DNA from: Calliphora vicina
Lineage: Eukaryota > Arthropoda > Insecta > Diptera > Calliphoridae
NCBI RefSeq assembly: GCF_958450345.1
Contig: NC_088780.1
Coordinates: 4,400,501 to 4,464,500 of the forward strand
DNA length: 64,000 nucleotides
Reading direction: 5' to 3'
Shown here: positions 51,601-59,991 of the stretch, in pieces
How positions within the stretch are numbered: the stretch's first letter is position 1
How the letters are laid out: each line of letters opens with the position of its first letter
Notes under the pieces: model-generated
Databases searched by the model: none
Told to the model about the DNA's origin: nothing
The model's input: only the letters and a program-made list of their open reading frames with translations
Made by a program: the position numbers and the translations under genes

Positions 51601-54600
51601 TGTTTAGATGCATGTTGCTAGAAAATCCATAACAACAATTTTTAAAACACTAGAGTGAATTATCAAATTGTTACAATTATAATTTCAAAGGATAACAGTT
51701 CCAGGAAAAATGTATCAAATTCAGAAATAGTATTGAAGAAGCTTTGCACAGTACACTATGTCCGAAAAACCCAGAGTAGCGACAATAACTATTTCCCGAC
51801 AAGCTAGCCTTCTTGGTAGATACATTTATATAAACCATAGACAAAATTATGAAAGTATTGTCAGTTATAACGTGGGGCTCCCATATGAACTTTCCTTTTG
51901 CAAAAGCAGCATTAAATCGTATGTTTGCAATTATTTGTGGAAATAAATCTGTAACTTATGAACTTTTAATAAACATTTGAGTTAAGACTTTAAAACATCA
52001 GGAGAGCGGTCATAGGAAATTTTGTCTTCTTTTAAAAAATGTATAAAATTTTTAAGAATTCAAGAATTCATAGAAGAATTTTTACAAAATTAAGGAAATT
52101 TTTTTTATAATTATAATTTTTAAAATTCCATAAACTGTTGAAATTTTTGATCACAATGCTAACGTAAAGAAATTAAATTTTCTATTAAGAAACCCACAAT
52201 TTCCAAACAAAAAAAATCCCAAAAATGGGATTTTTTAGATTTTTGGCTCTACCAATTTGATAACAAAGTTGGAGCTATAAATCCCCTTTGCTTAATATTA
52301 AAACACATATTGGGACATACAAAAGCAGGTTTTCATTTTTTGAAAGCAGCTATGCGATTAGGCTCTGGACACCACCTAAAAAAAATGTTACCTTTCAGCG
52401 AAATTTTTCCCACTTTTATCTTTTATTTTGAAACATTTGTACAATATGTGTTCAAGATTTTCGTGAGTACCTGCCGCAAAGGCCCAAACTCAAGGTGCTC
52501 CCAACACCGGATAGAAGTCAATGCGTCTATCACCGCCAATGCATGACTTAATGTACATACATTTTGCAACTTTTCTCGAGCTATCTCATCTCTGTCTCAA
52601 TCTCACAGTTCAGCTAGTCAACAAGATAGGAGACAATTGCCAGACTAAGCCACGCACGCTCTGAACCTATAACCCCAAACCGCTACTGTCAAGGTGCGCC
52701 CGAGCTACTTGATAAGACTCAAGTCAGCTGCGAATTTAAAAATATTAAATTCTACCCAGAAAAGAGGCCCGTGCACCTCGGAGTATCGGTTTCACTCTAT
52801 ATTTACCCTTGAAGCATAACATCAAAGTGTGGAGTGTTACTAAGATGTCCAAACATGACCCAAGGGGTAAACGCTGTGACATTTGTACAATATAAATTTA
52901 TTAAAAGTATTGGCTATTGTTAGTTACAGTGTAGCCAGATGTGGGGATTTGTCCCCAATTTGGGGATTTCAAGAACAGAATTTCGTGGGGAGGGATTTGG
53001 GGATTTTAACAAAATTTGGGGATTTACATCCATTTTTGGGGATTTTACATTTTTAGACATTAGCGGTATTCACAATGTAGAGTACTTGGCCTAGTAATAA
53101 AGCAGAAGAGCTATTTATTGACAAACATTTCAATTTCTAATCTATTTTGTTTTATATTTTAAATAATCATATTTTATTTCTTTCATTTCTTCAGAATTTG
53201 ATGAAAAACACAAAAATTTTAGATTTTTCGTTTCCAGGACACTACTTTGATAATAAAAAAATTAAAAAAGGATTTCATCAAAAGTTCACAGATATTAAAT
53301 TGTTTTAAATTCTTGCTAAACACAGAAAGCTGAATCATTCTCTAGGAGCCAATTTTGGACTTCGTATTTAAATGTTAATTACACTGTGCGAAAGTGAAAA
53401 AAATTTCAAAAAATTTCAGAAACATCCTCAAATTCAGAATTTATTCTAAAAAAAAAGTTTTCAATCATGTTCGTCCACTTATCGTCGACCTGTAACTTAA
53501 GCTGGCCACACACGGTTGATTTGTGATTATGATTTGTTCGTGTTCGACATCTTGTTACCTGTTAATGGGGATGTGCGCGATAAAAATCACAAGTAATTGA
53601 AAATTTTCAATCACAAATCAGGCGAACAAATCATTCCGTGTGGGCCAGCTTTAGTCAGTTTTTGTCCGACTTTATATTTTTCAACGGGTTTGGAAAGAAA
53701 ACTGATTACGTTTTAAAATACCGTGCATCTTTTGATACATTTGTAAGTTATAAGTATTGTTTTTGTTAAGAATATCTAAAAAAAAAAAACAAAATTTGAT
53801 TTTAATAGCATTTCAATACTTATACCAATGCATTGATATACATTTTTATTGCAATATATAAAGAAAATTTAGTTCTTAATATGTCTTCTGTATATGTATA
53901 TAACTATTTGTGTTGAATTTTATTTGAGTTTGAAATATTTTTAAGAAATCTATATTCATTAAAATGATTTTCGGAAGTGGGCATTATATGGTAAATTTCG
54001 TATGTTATTATGCCAGATTGCAACTTTAGTTTGTTAAACTCAACATAGTAAAATTTAGTATTAACAATATAATTTAATTTTTTTATGGTGACAAAATTGG
54101 AGATTTAAATTTTGAAATGGGGATTTTTTGGGGACATCGACTTTCAGATTGGGGACATAAGGTAAACTTTTTCTGGCAACACTGGTTAGTTATGACATTT
54201 TCCCAACTTTCCGAGCCAAAAGAACTGCTTATCTTTTGAGGACAAGAACGAATCAAGCCAATTTCGGATACTCTGTTCCAAATTAAAACGTATCCCAGAG
54301 AGACCGTTGCGCATCTATCGAAACAAATAGTGGTCGGAAGGGGCAAGGTCTGAACTATAAAGCGGGTGAGGCAAAACTAGCCAACTACTTCATTCTAAAT
54401 ATTTTTTAACAGGTATTGCAACATGTGGTCGAGAGTTATAATGATGTAATATTACGATGTCATGTTTGCCCTCATATTCTGGGCATTTGTCGGCCAATGC
54501 TCTCTTCAAACGAATCAGTTGCGTTCGGTACAGGTTCCCTGTGATGGTCTGGATAGATTTCAGCAGCTCATAATGGATAGGACCCTTTGCTCCCACCAAA

Positions 54601-57600
54601 TACACAGCATTACCTTAGCGCCATGGATATTTGGCTTTGGTGTCGATTCGGCTGGTTGGCCGAGCTTCACATAGGATCTACTATGCTTCGGGTAATCGTA
54701 ATGGATCGATTTTTCATTGCAAGTAATGATTTGGTGCAAAAATTAATTTCTTTTATAGCGTTCAAGCCTCATTTCGGACATGCAAAATGTATGGTACGAA
54801 TGGTAACCAATTTTCCTGATTTTGGATGAATCCTGCTGCTCGCAAACGTTTTGAAATTGCTTGTTGAGTTTGACTGCAATTTTCATGGAGTAATGCCTTC
54901 AATGCTTGGTCTTCAATTTATTTTTTGGCTGGCCTAGGCGATATTTGTCTTCCTTGTTAAATCACCACTTCCGAACCGCACAAAACATCTTTCGCACGTT
55001 AAAACCGGTATTTACCATAATCTTTGGTTAGGATACGATGTGCTTCAGCTGCACTTTTTTCAAATTACAGAAGTAAAGCAAAATTTCCCGCACATGACGC
55101 CTTGTTAGCACAAGATTCGACATTTTCGAAGCAAAAAAAACATTGTTGTTTACACTATAATGTTCAATAACTAAGTGAGAATAAATGACAGAAATGATCC
55201 CTTCAAAATGACATTAAGGTCTTATAAACAAAAAATGCGTTCAAAATGATGACGTATCATCTATTTTAAATCCCGCATTTTTAATTCATGCACCCAATAA
55301 AAAAATATATTTTTATATAGAAAAAAGCTTCTTTTTTTAAGCAATGACTTTTATTAGAAAAGCTTTTTATAAAAATTTTGAATAATGCTCTCTTTTTTTG
55401 TAGAAAACCAATTTTTTTAAAAAACTCAATTTATGAAAAAGCTCTATGCTATTATTATTTATTTATATTTAAAAAAAACCTCCTTTTTGTAGAAAAACCC
55501 TTATTTTTTAAACAATGCGTTTAAAATGTTATTATTAAAAACATACACCCTAACCAAAAAAGAAATTTTAAAGTTAATTTTTGTAAAGTCGTTTATTTTA
55601 AAATAGAACTTTTGTTTTTTTCGTACCATAAGAAATATTTAAAAAAAAAACTTTCAAAACTTTTAATAGTCAACTTTATGGATATAAAATCGACTTTAGG
55701 GCTTTTGTAGTTAGGCTGAACGTTTTAAATTATATTTGCAATTTGTTTTCTGGTACGAAATTTAAAATAATAGTCAACTTTATGGACTTTTGTGGCTAGG
55801 GTGATACATTTATGAAAAAAATATTTTTATTACAAAAGCTCTACTTATGAATAAAGCTACTTTTATGAAAAAAAAAACATTTTATGAAAAAACATTTTCC
55901 AAAAAAATAATTGTATAAAAGAAGCAATTTCAAGATTTTGAAAAAAACTCTATTTTATGTAAAAATAGCAATTATTATAAAAAAGCTCGTTTATTGAAAA
56001 ACATGTATTTATGAAAAAGTAGAGCTTTTTTATATAAAAACTTTAAAAAATAAGTATTATTTAAGAAAAATATAGAAAAACCGTATTTTTATTAAAAAGC
56101 TCTTTTTATTATAAAAACATTTATATTTGTTGCACAAAAAAGCAAACAATTGTTTAATTCATTTTCGTTTTTTAATTATGTAAATTATTAAAACTAACAT
56201 TCAATCTCTTTCCCTTCTTTTCCAGAAACAAATTCCGAACAGCACCCCTGGAAATCCTTAAAGACGATGGCATTGTCATGTATTTAATAATGGTTTTACG
56301 TGACATCTCGCAAAGTGTTAAGCTAAATTTCATACGCAGAAGATCGGCCTCCAAACATTTAACCTTCATCATCTTAATGATAGAGGATCCGCTGTCCGTA
56401 ACAGAGAAGTGGCTGTACAGTGTCTTTGAAAACTTTTGGAATATGCGTATTCTGAATGTGGCCGTCATCTATTATCATGCAGAGAAATTAAACATTTATC
56501 GTTATGATCCTTTTCTGCACAGGCTCTTTCCGCAAACAGCTACGGATCACCGACATCATAATCTAACAATAAGAGACATTTTCCCACGAACCCTATTGAA
56601 TATGAGAGGAAAGCCATTGCGCATGTGCATGTATGAAGATGGCATACGTTCTATGTATGATAAGCGTGGCGTGTTAATGGGATCGGATGGTCTGATGTCC
56701 AGTTATTTGGCGGAACGTTTAAATGCTACACGCATTATTAATTGGGTGAAACCTTATGGCAATGCCTCGATCAGTAGAGATATCTGCTTTAGAGAAATTG
56801 TAGAGGAAATAGATGATGTTGCATTAAATATTAGATTCTTATCGTTGGAATCTTTCTACAAGAGAGCTGAGTATACTGTTGTTCACAGTCGTGATGATTT
56901 GTGTGTCATGGTGCCGAAAGCTAAAATAGCTTCCTCATTTTGGAATCTATTTCGCTCATTTAATATGGGAGTTTGGTTTTTGATTCTAACTACTTTAATA
57001 TTTGCCTGTGGATTTTGTCTATTTAATTATCGTAAAATATGCTCCAATAGTATGGTTATATTGCAGCTGTATGCCTGCATAATGGCGATGCCATTTCTGA
57101 AGCTATACCGACCGACCTCATTACGTATCTTCTTTTGTGTTTGGCTGGTGTTTGGCATGCTGATATCGGCTGCTTTTAAAGGCAACCTCACGGGCAACTT
57201 GGTGGATCGTCAATATCTACCCGATGTTAATACCATCAAGGACTTGGCCGAGTCACCCTATCCAGTGGCTCTAGTGCCACGTCATCTTAAACACATGCAC
57301 CGCTACATAGACTCTAAGAATATGTATGGAGTCCTATTGAAAGACAAACTGGTAGAGGTACCCGATTTACAATTTCATTATTTGATAAAAACTAACAATT
57401 TGTCCTACGCCTATTTGCTTAAGTATCATGTATCCGTATTTCGTGTAAACTCAAGAAAGCACTCCAAAAAGGGTCGACCACTTTTCCATGTTATGAAGCA
57501 GTGTATTGTTCCATTTCATGCTGTTTATATTGTTCCCTATGGATCACCATATTTGGGTTTTATTAATACGTTGATGCGTAAGGCCCTGGAATTTGGTTTA

Positions 57601-59424
57601 ATCAACTATTGGGACCGTTTGATGAATGCAGCTTTTCGCAGCTCAAGAAGAAGTATTGCACGAAATAGACGTAATGACGACGATGAGCCTGTAGTTCTCA
57701 AGTTGTATCATTATCAGGCGGTATTTTGTTTTCTGTTTGTGGGTTTGGCCATGTCAACGGCATGTTTTCTTTTTGAAGTCTTGAGCACGCAGGAGTTTAG
57801 ACAGAAATTTAGAAGTTTTTATGCATTTTTAAACTTAGAGCTTTAATTTAGGGGAATAAATGGTTTTAAAAGCCTTGATAAAGATGATCTGGAAATATGT
57901 TTGACTTTTAAGCTTTAAATTAAACTTTTTAATTGAATTTCAAACTTATTTTTCTGACTTAAAAGCTTTTAGACAGGCAATGCATTCAATTAATGATCTA
58001 GAACAGTTACGTCCACGCATACATCGCATATTTGAGTTTGTGTTAACAGCTTTGAAAGCTCTTTTTTAAAAGTACAAAGTACATAGCGTATCGTGGTTTG
58101 TTTGCAAAATAAGCAGCAACCATTGTTGTCTGATTGCTTGTAGAACTCTTGTCGGTGTGAAAGCACAAAAGCTCTTTTGTAAAAGCTCGCACATTGTGCA
58201 TATGAACTGTACATAACTGATCTGGAACATTTAAGCTTCATAAAAAGCACATAACAGCTTTTTTTTTAATTTAAACATTTTAAACAATTTTAATTTCTAT
58301 TTTCTTAATAAACAATTTCAACGAAACATTCCCAAAAGCTCAACAACAAAACAAACATGCTTTTAAACAAAAACAAAACTTTTAAAATTTTACAAAAAAA
58401 ACTTACCACTTTCTTTTCCTCTAAAGCTTTATTAGCTTCTTTTAGGGTACTTATTTCATTGGTCAGTCTTTGTATTTCATAGTTGACCAGGCCACCCATG
58501 GCAGCCTGTGGCAAGTTGTCATTATTTGTGCTGGCTGTATCACATTTCTTATTAGCACCAGCCTTCTTTAAAAGCTCTACAGCATTTTGCAGCTTTTTCA
58601 CTTCAGTTTTCCATTTACGTGCTTCAGATTCATTTTGGGCTCTAAAAAGTAATAATTGAAATAAAGTTTAGAATTTCATTTATTTAATAAAAAAAAAAAT
58701 CTTACCTTAAAACTCGTACAGCTCCTTTTTCGGTAGTTAAACTCGATTTAAGTTCATTGATTTCCAAACGCAGCTGCTCTGTGAGAGCATTAAGCTTTTG
58801 TATGGTCTGAACATTTTCCTGAAGTTTGCGTTTAAGTCTAGGTGGAGGATTTACCAATGCCTTGGATTCTGTGTTAGTTTGTTTGGAGGAGGGTGGCAAG
58901 GGTGGTTTGCCGGCCAGTCTTTCTGTTCTAGAGGGTACTGGAGTGGCGGTGGGATTAACAGTTGTGGCTGTAGTAGATGCAGAATTTTGTATATTTTCTT
59001 TGATATGTAGTCTACCTCTACAGTTCAACTGCATGCCCTCGATGCGTGTTCTCTTCTCCTGATTCACAGAATCCGTGACTGAAGTTAGGGAAGCTGATAA
59101 AGTTTTCTTACGTTTAAGTTTATTTTTGGGTGAACAAACTTCTTGCCACTCATCTGTGGGTGTTTTCAAAATGGGCTTTAAGAGCTTTGTGTTGTTAGAG
59201 CTTTCATTGTTAGCTCTCTTAATGGGCTGTTGATTGGTTAGATCATTAAACTTTTGCTGTTTTTGCTTAACCATTCTGTAGCTGTCGGTTATGTTCTCTG
59301 CCAGCCTAGTCACTAGAAGTACTTCACCCCTATTGGGCATGTGGGGTGAAGTTGTTTTTGTCATATTTACAGGTTGTTTATCTAACGATATGCTAGAGGT
59401 CGTTTTGGTCATTTTATCTGCCAT
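42386..59424 (-). CDS. Coiled-coil protein gene, unrecognised; first four coding exons
   Basis: The coding parts are 59424-58706, 58641-58407, 50577-50464 and 42685-42386 on the minus strand: 719, 235, 114 and 300 bp, together exactly 456 codons. Every junction has GT...AG ends and the phases fit: phase 2 after exon 1, phase 0 after exons 2, 3 and 4. The first ~200 residues are Ser/Thr/Asn/Lys-rich and look disordered, with two MTKTTS repeats near the start and a basic KLKRKK patch. From about residue 205 on there is heptad-like coiled coil, ending in a hydrophilic Asn/Thr/Lys/Ser-rich stretch. The donor at 42385 shows that the gene continues left, probably out of the window. I do not recognise the family; a cytoskeletal or scaffold role is only a guess from the coiled coil. 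Intron 2 (about 7.8 kb) contains the ionotropic receptor on the other strand. Confidence 0.8.
42800..44425. repeat. AAAGCTTT-core degenerate palindromic repeat domain 4
   Basis: Variants such as 'tttgtgaaaaaagctttttt' and 'aacaaattaaaaaagctttt' recur every 25-60 bp inside intron 3 of the coiled-coil gene. The local flank is 'atttgtgaaaa', different from the flanks in domains 1-3. The open frame at 43110-43310 is a by-product. Confidence 0.75.
44426..46439. other. Intron 3 stretch with GC-richer islands
   Basis: Islands around 44.69-44.82, 44.94-45.02 and 45.36-45.56 kb are less AT-rich ('ttggccggttcgccacatgcagcc' in two parts; 'gcatgcctgtgtgtctgac'). They could be conserved regulatory sequence. 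The 60-codon frame at 45373-45555 lacks any motif, but it is the least AT-biased of the small frames. A TTCA tetranucleotide run is at 45.91-45.93 kb. Confidence 0.35.
46540..47056 (+). repeat. Dispersed repeat R1, copy c
   Basis: This is the best copy of the right-hand half. It has 'ccattgtaggtccaaattac', 'atctatcattagatatccat', 'atatctcagccatttgtt', then 'cagacggacatggctatatc', 'gatccagaatatatatatga', 'gcaaatgaaaaatgtagaaa' and the terminus 'catggtgaagggtataatta'. Confidence 0.82.
47150..48205 (+). repeat. Diverged tandem repeat, ~295 bp unit, about three copies
   Basis: 'gacctttaaccccaaaa' (47440), 'gacctttgatcccaaaa' (47730) and 'aacctttgaccccaaaatg' (48027) are about 290 and 297 bp apart. 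The following blocks 'tttttaaccgatttt', 'gaatgttggtgtgatttt/aatgttggggtaattttag' and 'gttgcattaaagggttaa' (47648, 47930, 48171) keep the same order. No coding potential; the unit looks satellite-like. Confidence 0.7.
48288..48992 (+). mobile_element. LTR-like insert (probable solo LTR) with TATA box and heat-shock elements
   Basis: The 705 bp insert splits R1 copy d. TATA occurs on both sides (48284-48287, 48993-48996), and the ends read TCGTTA...TAACGA. It looks like an LTR: a TATAAATA box at 48672, a start region about 30 bp on, and doubled AATAAA signals at 48875 and 48879. Upstream is GAA-TTG-GAA-TTC at 48572-48590, a heat-shock-element array, and a weaker second array at 48642. A perfect 14 bp inverted repeat (CTCGTATATTCGAA at 48543, TTCGAATATACGAG at 48616) and a doubled 'ttgacagttaaagaaca' flank it. 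The ends are not the usual TG...CA, so the class is inferred, not proven. Confidence 0.6.
48672..48679 (+). promoter_or_regulatory. TATA box of the LTR-like insert
   Basis: TATAAATA is followed by 'gtggcagagg', in a layout resembling fly heat-shock promoters. It is preceded by GAA/TTC pentamer arrays at 48572-48590 and 48642-48656. Confidence 0.6.
49404..49532. mobile_element. 129 bp MITE inside R1 copy d
   Basis: The left end 'acccccagtaacacgaagtc' and the inward-read right end 'acccccatgaacacgaaccc' pair. Both continue into 'tggtt' and 'aactaatagtta'. About 48 bp of each side are inverted copies with some mismatches, so the element can fold almost completely. The target duplication is unclear in the A/T-rich flanks. 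Confidence 0.75.
49671..50463. other. Intron 3 of the coiled-coil gene, right end
   Basis: AT-rich and without recognisable genes. A perfect 12 bp palindrome ATGACATGTCAT lies near 50356. Confidence 0.5.
50464..50577 (-). CDS. Coiled-coil protein gene, coding exon 3 (38 codons)
   Basis: Acceptor 'gactttttacag' ends at 50578; donor TTG|GTAAGT starts at 50463. The phase is 0 at both ends, matching exons 2 and 4. It encodes INCDADRRKAADIRELKDSY and a further charged helical stretch ending KNEISRL, with heptad-like Leu/Ile/Ala spacing. Alone it would look like chance, but splice sites, phase and composition together make it convincing. Confidence 0.82.
50578..51137. other. Upstream region of the ionotropic receptor gene
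   Basis: This is non-coding and lies between exon 3 of the minus-strand gene and the receptor promoter. It contains a GA microsatellite at 50948-50967 and one isolated 'aagcaacatgttgttgc' palindrome at 50921. Confidence 0.5.
51138..51175 (+). promoter_or_regulatory. Core promoter of the ionotropic receptor gene
   Basis: TATAAAA at 51138-51144 is followed, 33 bp from its first base, by ACAGTTG at 51169-51175, an insect Inr-like start. The ATG at 51198 lies 27 bp further on. An earlier in-frame ATG at 51096 lies upstream of this promoter and would not be in the transcript, which favours the 51198 start. Confidence 0.5.
51198..51457 (+). CDS. IR gene, exon 1
   Basis: It starts MWRYYLVAVIICCDTSLSAA, a typical secretory signal, and continues through an NST glycosylation site and 'HFKSKVKLIDYTSRIFCNSQ'. 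The donor is TTTAG|GTAAGT with GT at 51458-51459. The exon ends after two bases of an Arg codon (phase 2), which exon 2 completes. Confidence 0.82.
51198..57846 (+). CDS. Divergent ionotropic receptor (IR), two exons, 626 aa
   Basis: The coding parts are 51198-51457 and 56226-57846. The product should be a ligand-gated cation channel of the insect IR branch of ionotropic glutamate receptors, acting in the dendritic membrane of chemosensory neurons. Order along the protein: signal peptide (residues 1 to about 20), extracellular amino-terminal part, ligand-binding lobe S1 about 190-330, membrane segment 1 about 336-356, pore region from about 367, membrane segment 2 about 386-404 followed by 'FKGNLTGNLV', lobe S2 about 415-580, membrane segment 3 about 585-606, and a short tail of about 20 residues. 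Size and layout match tuning IRs. Sequence is too divergent to assign a Drosophila orthologue or ligand. It lies inside intron 2 of the minus-strand coiled-coil gene. AATAAA at 57855 is only 9 bp after the stop, so the real poly(A) site may lie further on. Confidence 0.88.
51458..52876 (+). other. IR intron, left part, with a GC-richer relic at 52.46-52.86 kb
   Basis: 51.46-52.3 kb is AT-rich and featureless apart from a small 'atcccaaaaatgggat' hairpin near 52217. From 52460 to 52860 the sequence is conspicuously GC-richer ('acctgccgcaaaggcccaaa', 'aggtgcgcccgagctacttg'), which is unusual here. I see no intact frame; it may be a retrotransposon relic. Confidence 0.35.
52927..54184. mobile_element. 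1258 bp hAT-like non-autonomous element inside the mariner
   Basis: The ends CAGTGTAGCCAGA and, read inward from the other side, CAGTGTTGCCAGA are inverted with one mismatch. An exact 8 bp duplication GTTAGTTA flanks it at 52919-52926 and 54185-54192. CAGTG ends with an 8 bp duplication fit the hAT superfamily. Close to each end, 'ggggattt' or 'tttggggatt' recurs (six or more times on the left), like hAT subterminal transposase-binding repeats. No transposase frame is present. The interior carries a 151 bp MITE. Confidence 0.85.
53500..53650. mobile_element. 151 bp PIF/Harbinger-type MITE inside the hAT-like element
   Basis: The left end AGCTGGCCACACACGG pairs with the right end CCGTGTGGGCCAGCT. 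The longer arms also pair ('tgatttgtgatt', 'gatttgttcg'). TTA on both sides (53497-53499, 53651-53653) is the 3 bp TWA duplication typical of PIF/Harbinger. It is the youngest layer of a three-level nest. Confidence 0.75.
55310..56112. repeat. AAAGCTTT-core degenerate repeat domain 5
   Basis: Variants such as 'tagaaaaaagcttctttttt', 'tatgaaaaagctctatgcta' and 'ataaaaaagctcg' recur inside the IR intron. Many have drifted to AGCTC. A short AAAGTCGAC-like patch at about 55.57-55.80 kb ('aaaatcgactttagg', 'ttaatagtcaactttatgga') closely resembles 8840-8890 and 9118-9170 in domain 1. Confidence 0.55.
56226..57846 (+). CDS. IR gene, exon 2 (S1, membrane segments, S2)
   Basis: Acceptor 'ctttcccttcttttccag' ends at 56225. 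The first base completes Arg, then NKFRTAPLEILKDDGIVMYL joins the long open frame without interruption. Landmarks: 'KPLRMCMYEDGI' (start of S1), 'GVWFLILTTLIFACGFCLF' (membrane segment 1), 'LRIFFCVWLVFGMLISAAF' (segment 2) and 'AVFCFLFVGLAMSTACFLF' (segment 3). The stop TAA is at 57844-57846. The base composition is far less AT-rich than the flanks, as expected for a constrained exon. Confidence 0.92.
57855..57860 (+). terminator. Possible poly(A) signal of the IR gene
   Basis: AATAAA lies 9 bp after the stop codon. That is unusually close, so a later signal may be used in its place. Confidence 0.35.
57861..58406. other. Gap between the IR stop and exon 2 of the minus-strand gene
   Basis: A minus-strand open frame at 57990-58250 (86 codons, Cys-rich) overlaps this gap. 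It has no splice sites in the correct phase for the coiled-coil gene, no upstream promoter and no known motif. It might be chance. The rest is AT-rich intron. Confidence 0.4.
58407..58641 (-). CDS. Coiled-coil protein gene, coding exon 2
   Basis: Acceptor 'actttttag' ends at 58642 and the exon begins with the base that completes the split Arg codon. It then reads AQNESEARKWKTEVKKLQ, continuing the coiled coil, with a Cys/Asn/Thr linker (KKCDTASTNND) and a second coiled coil (NYEIQRLTNEISTLKEANKA). Donor GTG|GTAAGT, intron starting at 58406. Intron 1 is only 64 bp, a typical short fly intron. Confidence 0.88.
58706..59424 (-). CDS. Coiled-coil protein gene, coding exon 1 (residues 1-239 plus 2 bases)
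   Basis: The ATG at 59424 opens MADKMTKTTSSISLDKQ, is preceded by 'atatgaaaa', and gives the longest frame. The exon is low-complexity and basic, with 'LKPILKTPTDEWQEV', 'KNKLKRKKTLSASL' and a proline-rich 'GKPPLPPSSK'. It turns into coiled coil at 'ENVQTIQKLNALTEQLRLEI'. The donor is AAG|GTAAGA with the GT at 58705-58704; the frame would otherwise hit a stop at 58704-58702. Use of GC-richer codons than the surrounding DNA supports a real exon. Confidence 0.88.
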
Positions 59425-59991
59425 TTTTCATATGTATATAATTCATACAACTTCTTGGGGGATTGTATGAAGTTCGTTTGACAATTTCATTAATTTTTCA
59501 TTCAAGAATAGGTCCGACCTTTCTTTCTTTCTCTCTTAAGTTAGCGAAAGTAATCTCTTATTTTTCTTTAGTTTCTTTTAAAACGTATTATGTGTGTACG
59601 TTTAAATGTGCAATAAAACGTAAAAAGCTTTTGTTATACAATGTGATTTTAAAAGTGAGAGCTTAATTTTAAAATAATTCGTACTTTTTTTTCCAATAAA
59701 TAGGTGGTTAAAGGTACTTTTGTTTTGTTTCTGCGGGTGTAATTTAAGCTTTTCTCTATTTAGTTTTAGGGTATTATTATTGTCTTTGCTATTTCTTCTT
59801 TAATGTAAAAAAGAATTTATAGCAATGGTTGTTGTTATTGTAGTATTATGTATGTATTTAAAAAAAAAAATATAAACAAAATAAATGTTGTAAAATATTA
59901 TTATAATTCAGCTTGGTTTTATTTTGTATTTTCCTTTCAACATTTACTATTTCCGGTATGGCACTTCGTTGGATTCATTTATGGCGTTTAA
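59425..59991 (-). other. Probable 5'-UTR of the coiled-coil gene, or 3' end of another gene
   Basis: A strong minus-strand splice acceptor ('ttttatcttttcag') ends at 59992. If the exon runs unbroken to the ATG at 59424 it is a 567 bp untranslated leader. Alternatively, 59991-59947 in phase 0 reads LNAINESNEVPYRK followed by TAG, with AATAAA at 59923-59918. That is what the last exon of an upstream minus-strand gene would look like. All three frames close quickly, which fits either reading. Confidence 0.5.

Larger units (their letters stand above)
52878..55297 (-). mobile_element. Irritans-type mariner, minus strand, split by a hAT-like insertion
   Basis: The 5' terminus on the minus strand is TTGGGTGCATGAATTAAAAA, starting at 55297 next to TA (55298-55299), and it matches the left end of the copy at 61933. 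A transposase start is at 55123 ('MSNLVLTRRHVREILLYFC'), soon frameshifted. The middle frame (54605-54390) keeps 'GPIHYELLKSIQTITGNLYR' and 'HHYNSRPHVAIPVKKYLE', with Tyr where the catalytic Asp of HDNxRPH should be. The C-terminus is cut by the insert at 52927-54184 and resumes across it to 'NNSQYF' and a stop at about 52900. The 3' inverted repeat is not found. The element is dead. Confidence 0.85.

Noticed and set aside
54462..54829. Plus-strand frames of 70 and 80 codons
   Set aside because: They are antisense shadows of the minus-strand mariner transposase; a minus-strand shadow at 63056-63403 in the other mariner copy has a near-identical sequence.
57990..58250. 86-codon Cys-rich minus-strand frame next to exon 2
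   Set aside because: No donor/acceptor pair in a phase that joins exon 2 (phase 0) to exon 3 without disrupting the frame; no motif. Kept only as a note.
58798..59062. Plus-strand frames of 70 and 78 codons, glycine/valine-rich
   Set aside because: Antisense to exon 1 of the coiled-coil gene, whose splice sites and phases are consistent with exons 2-4.
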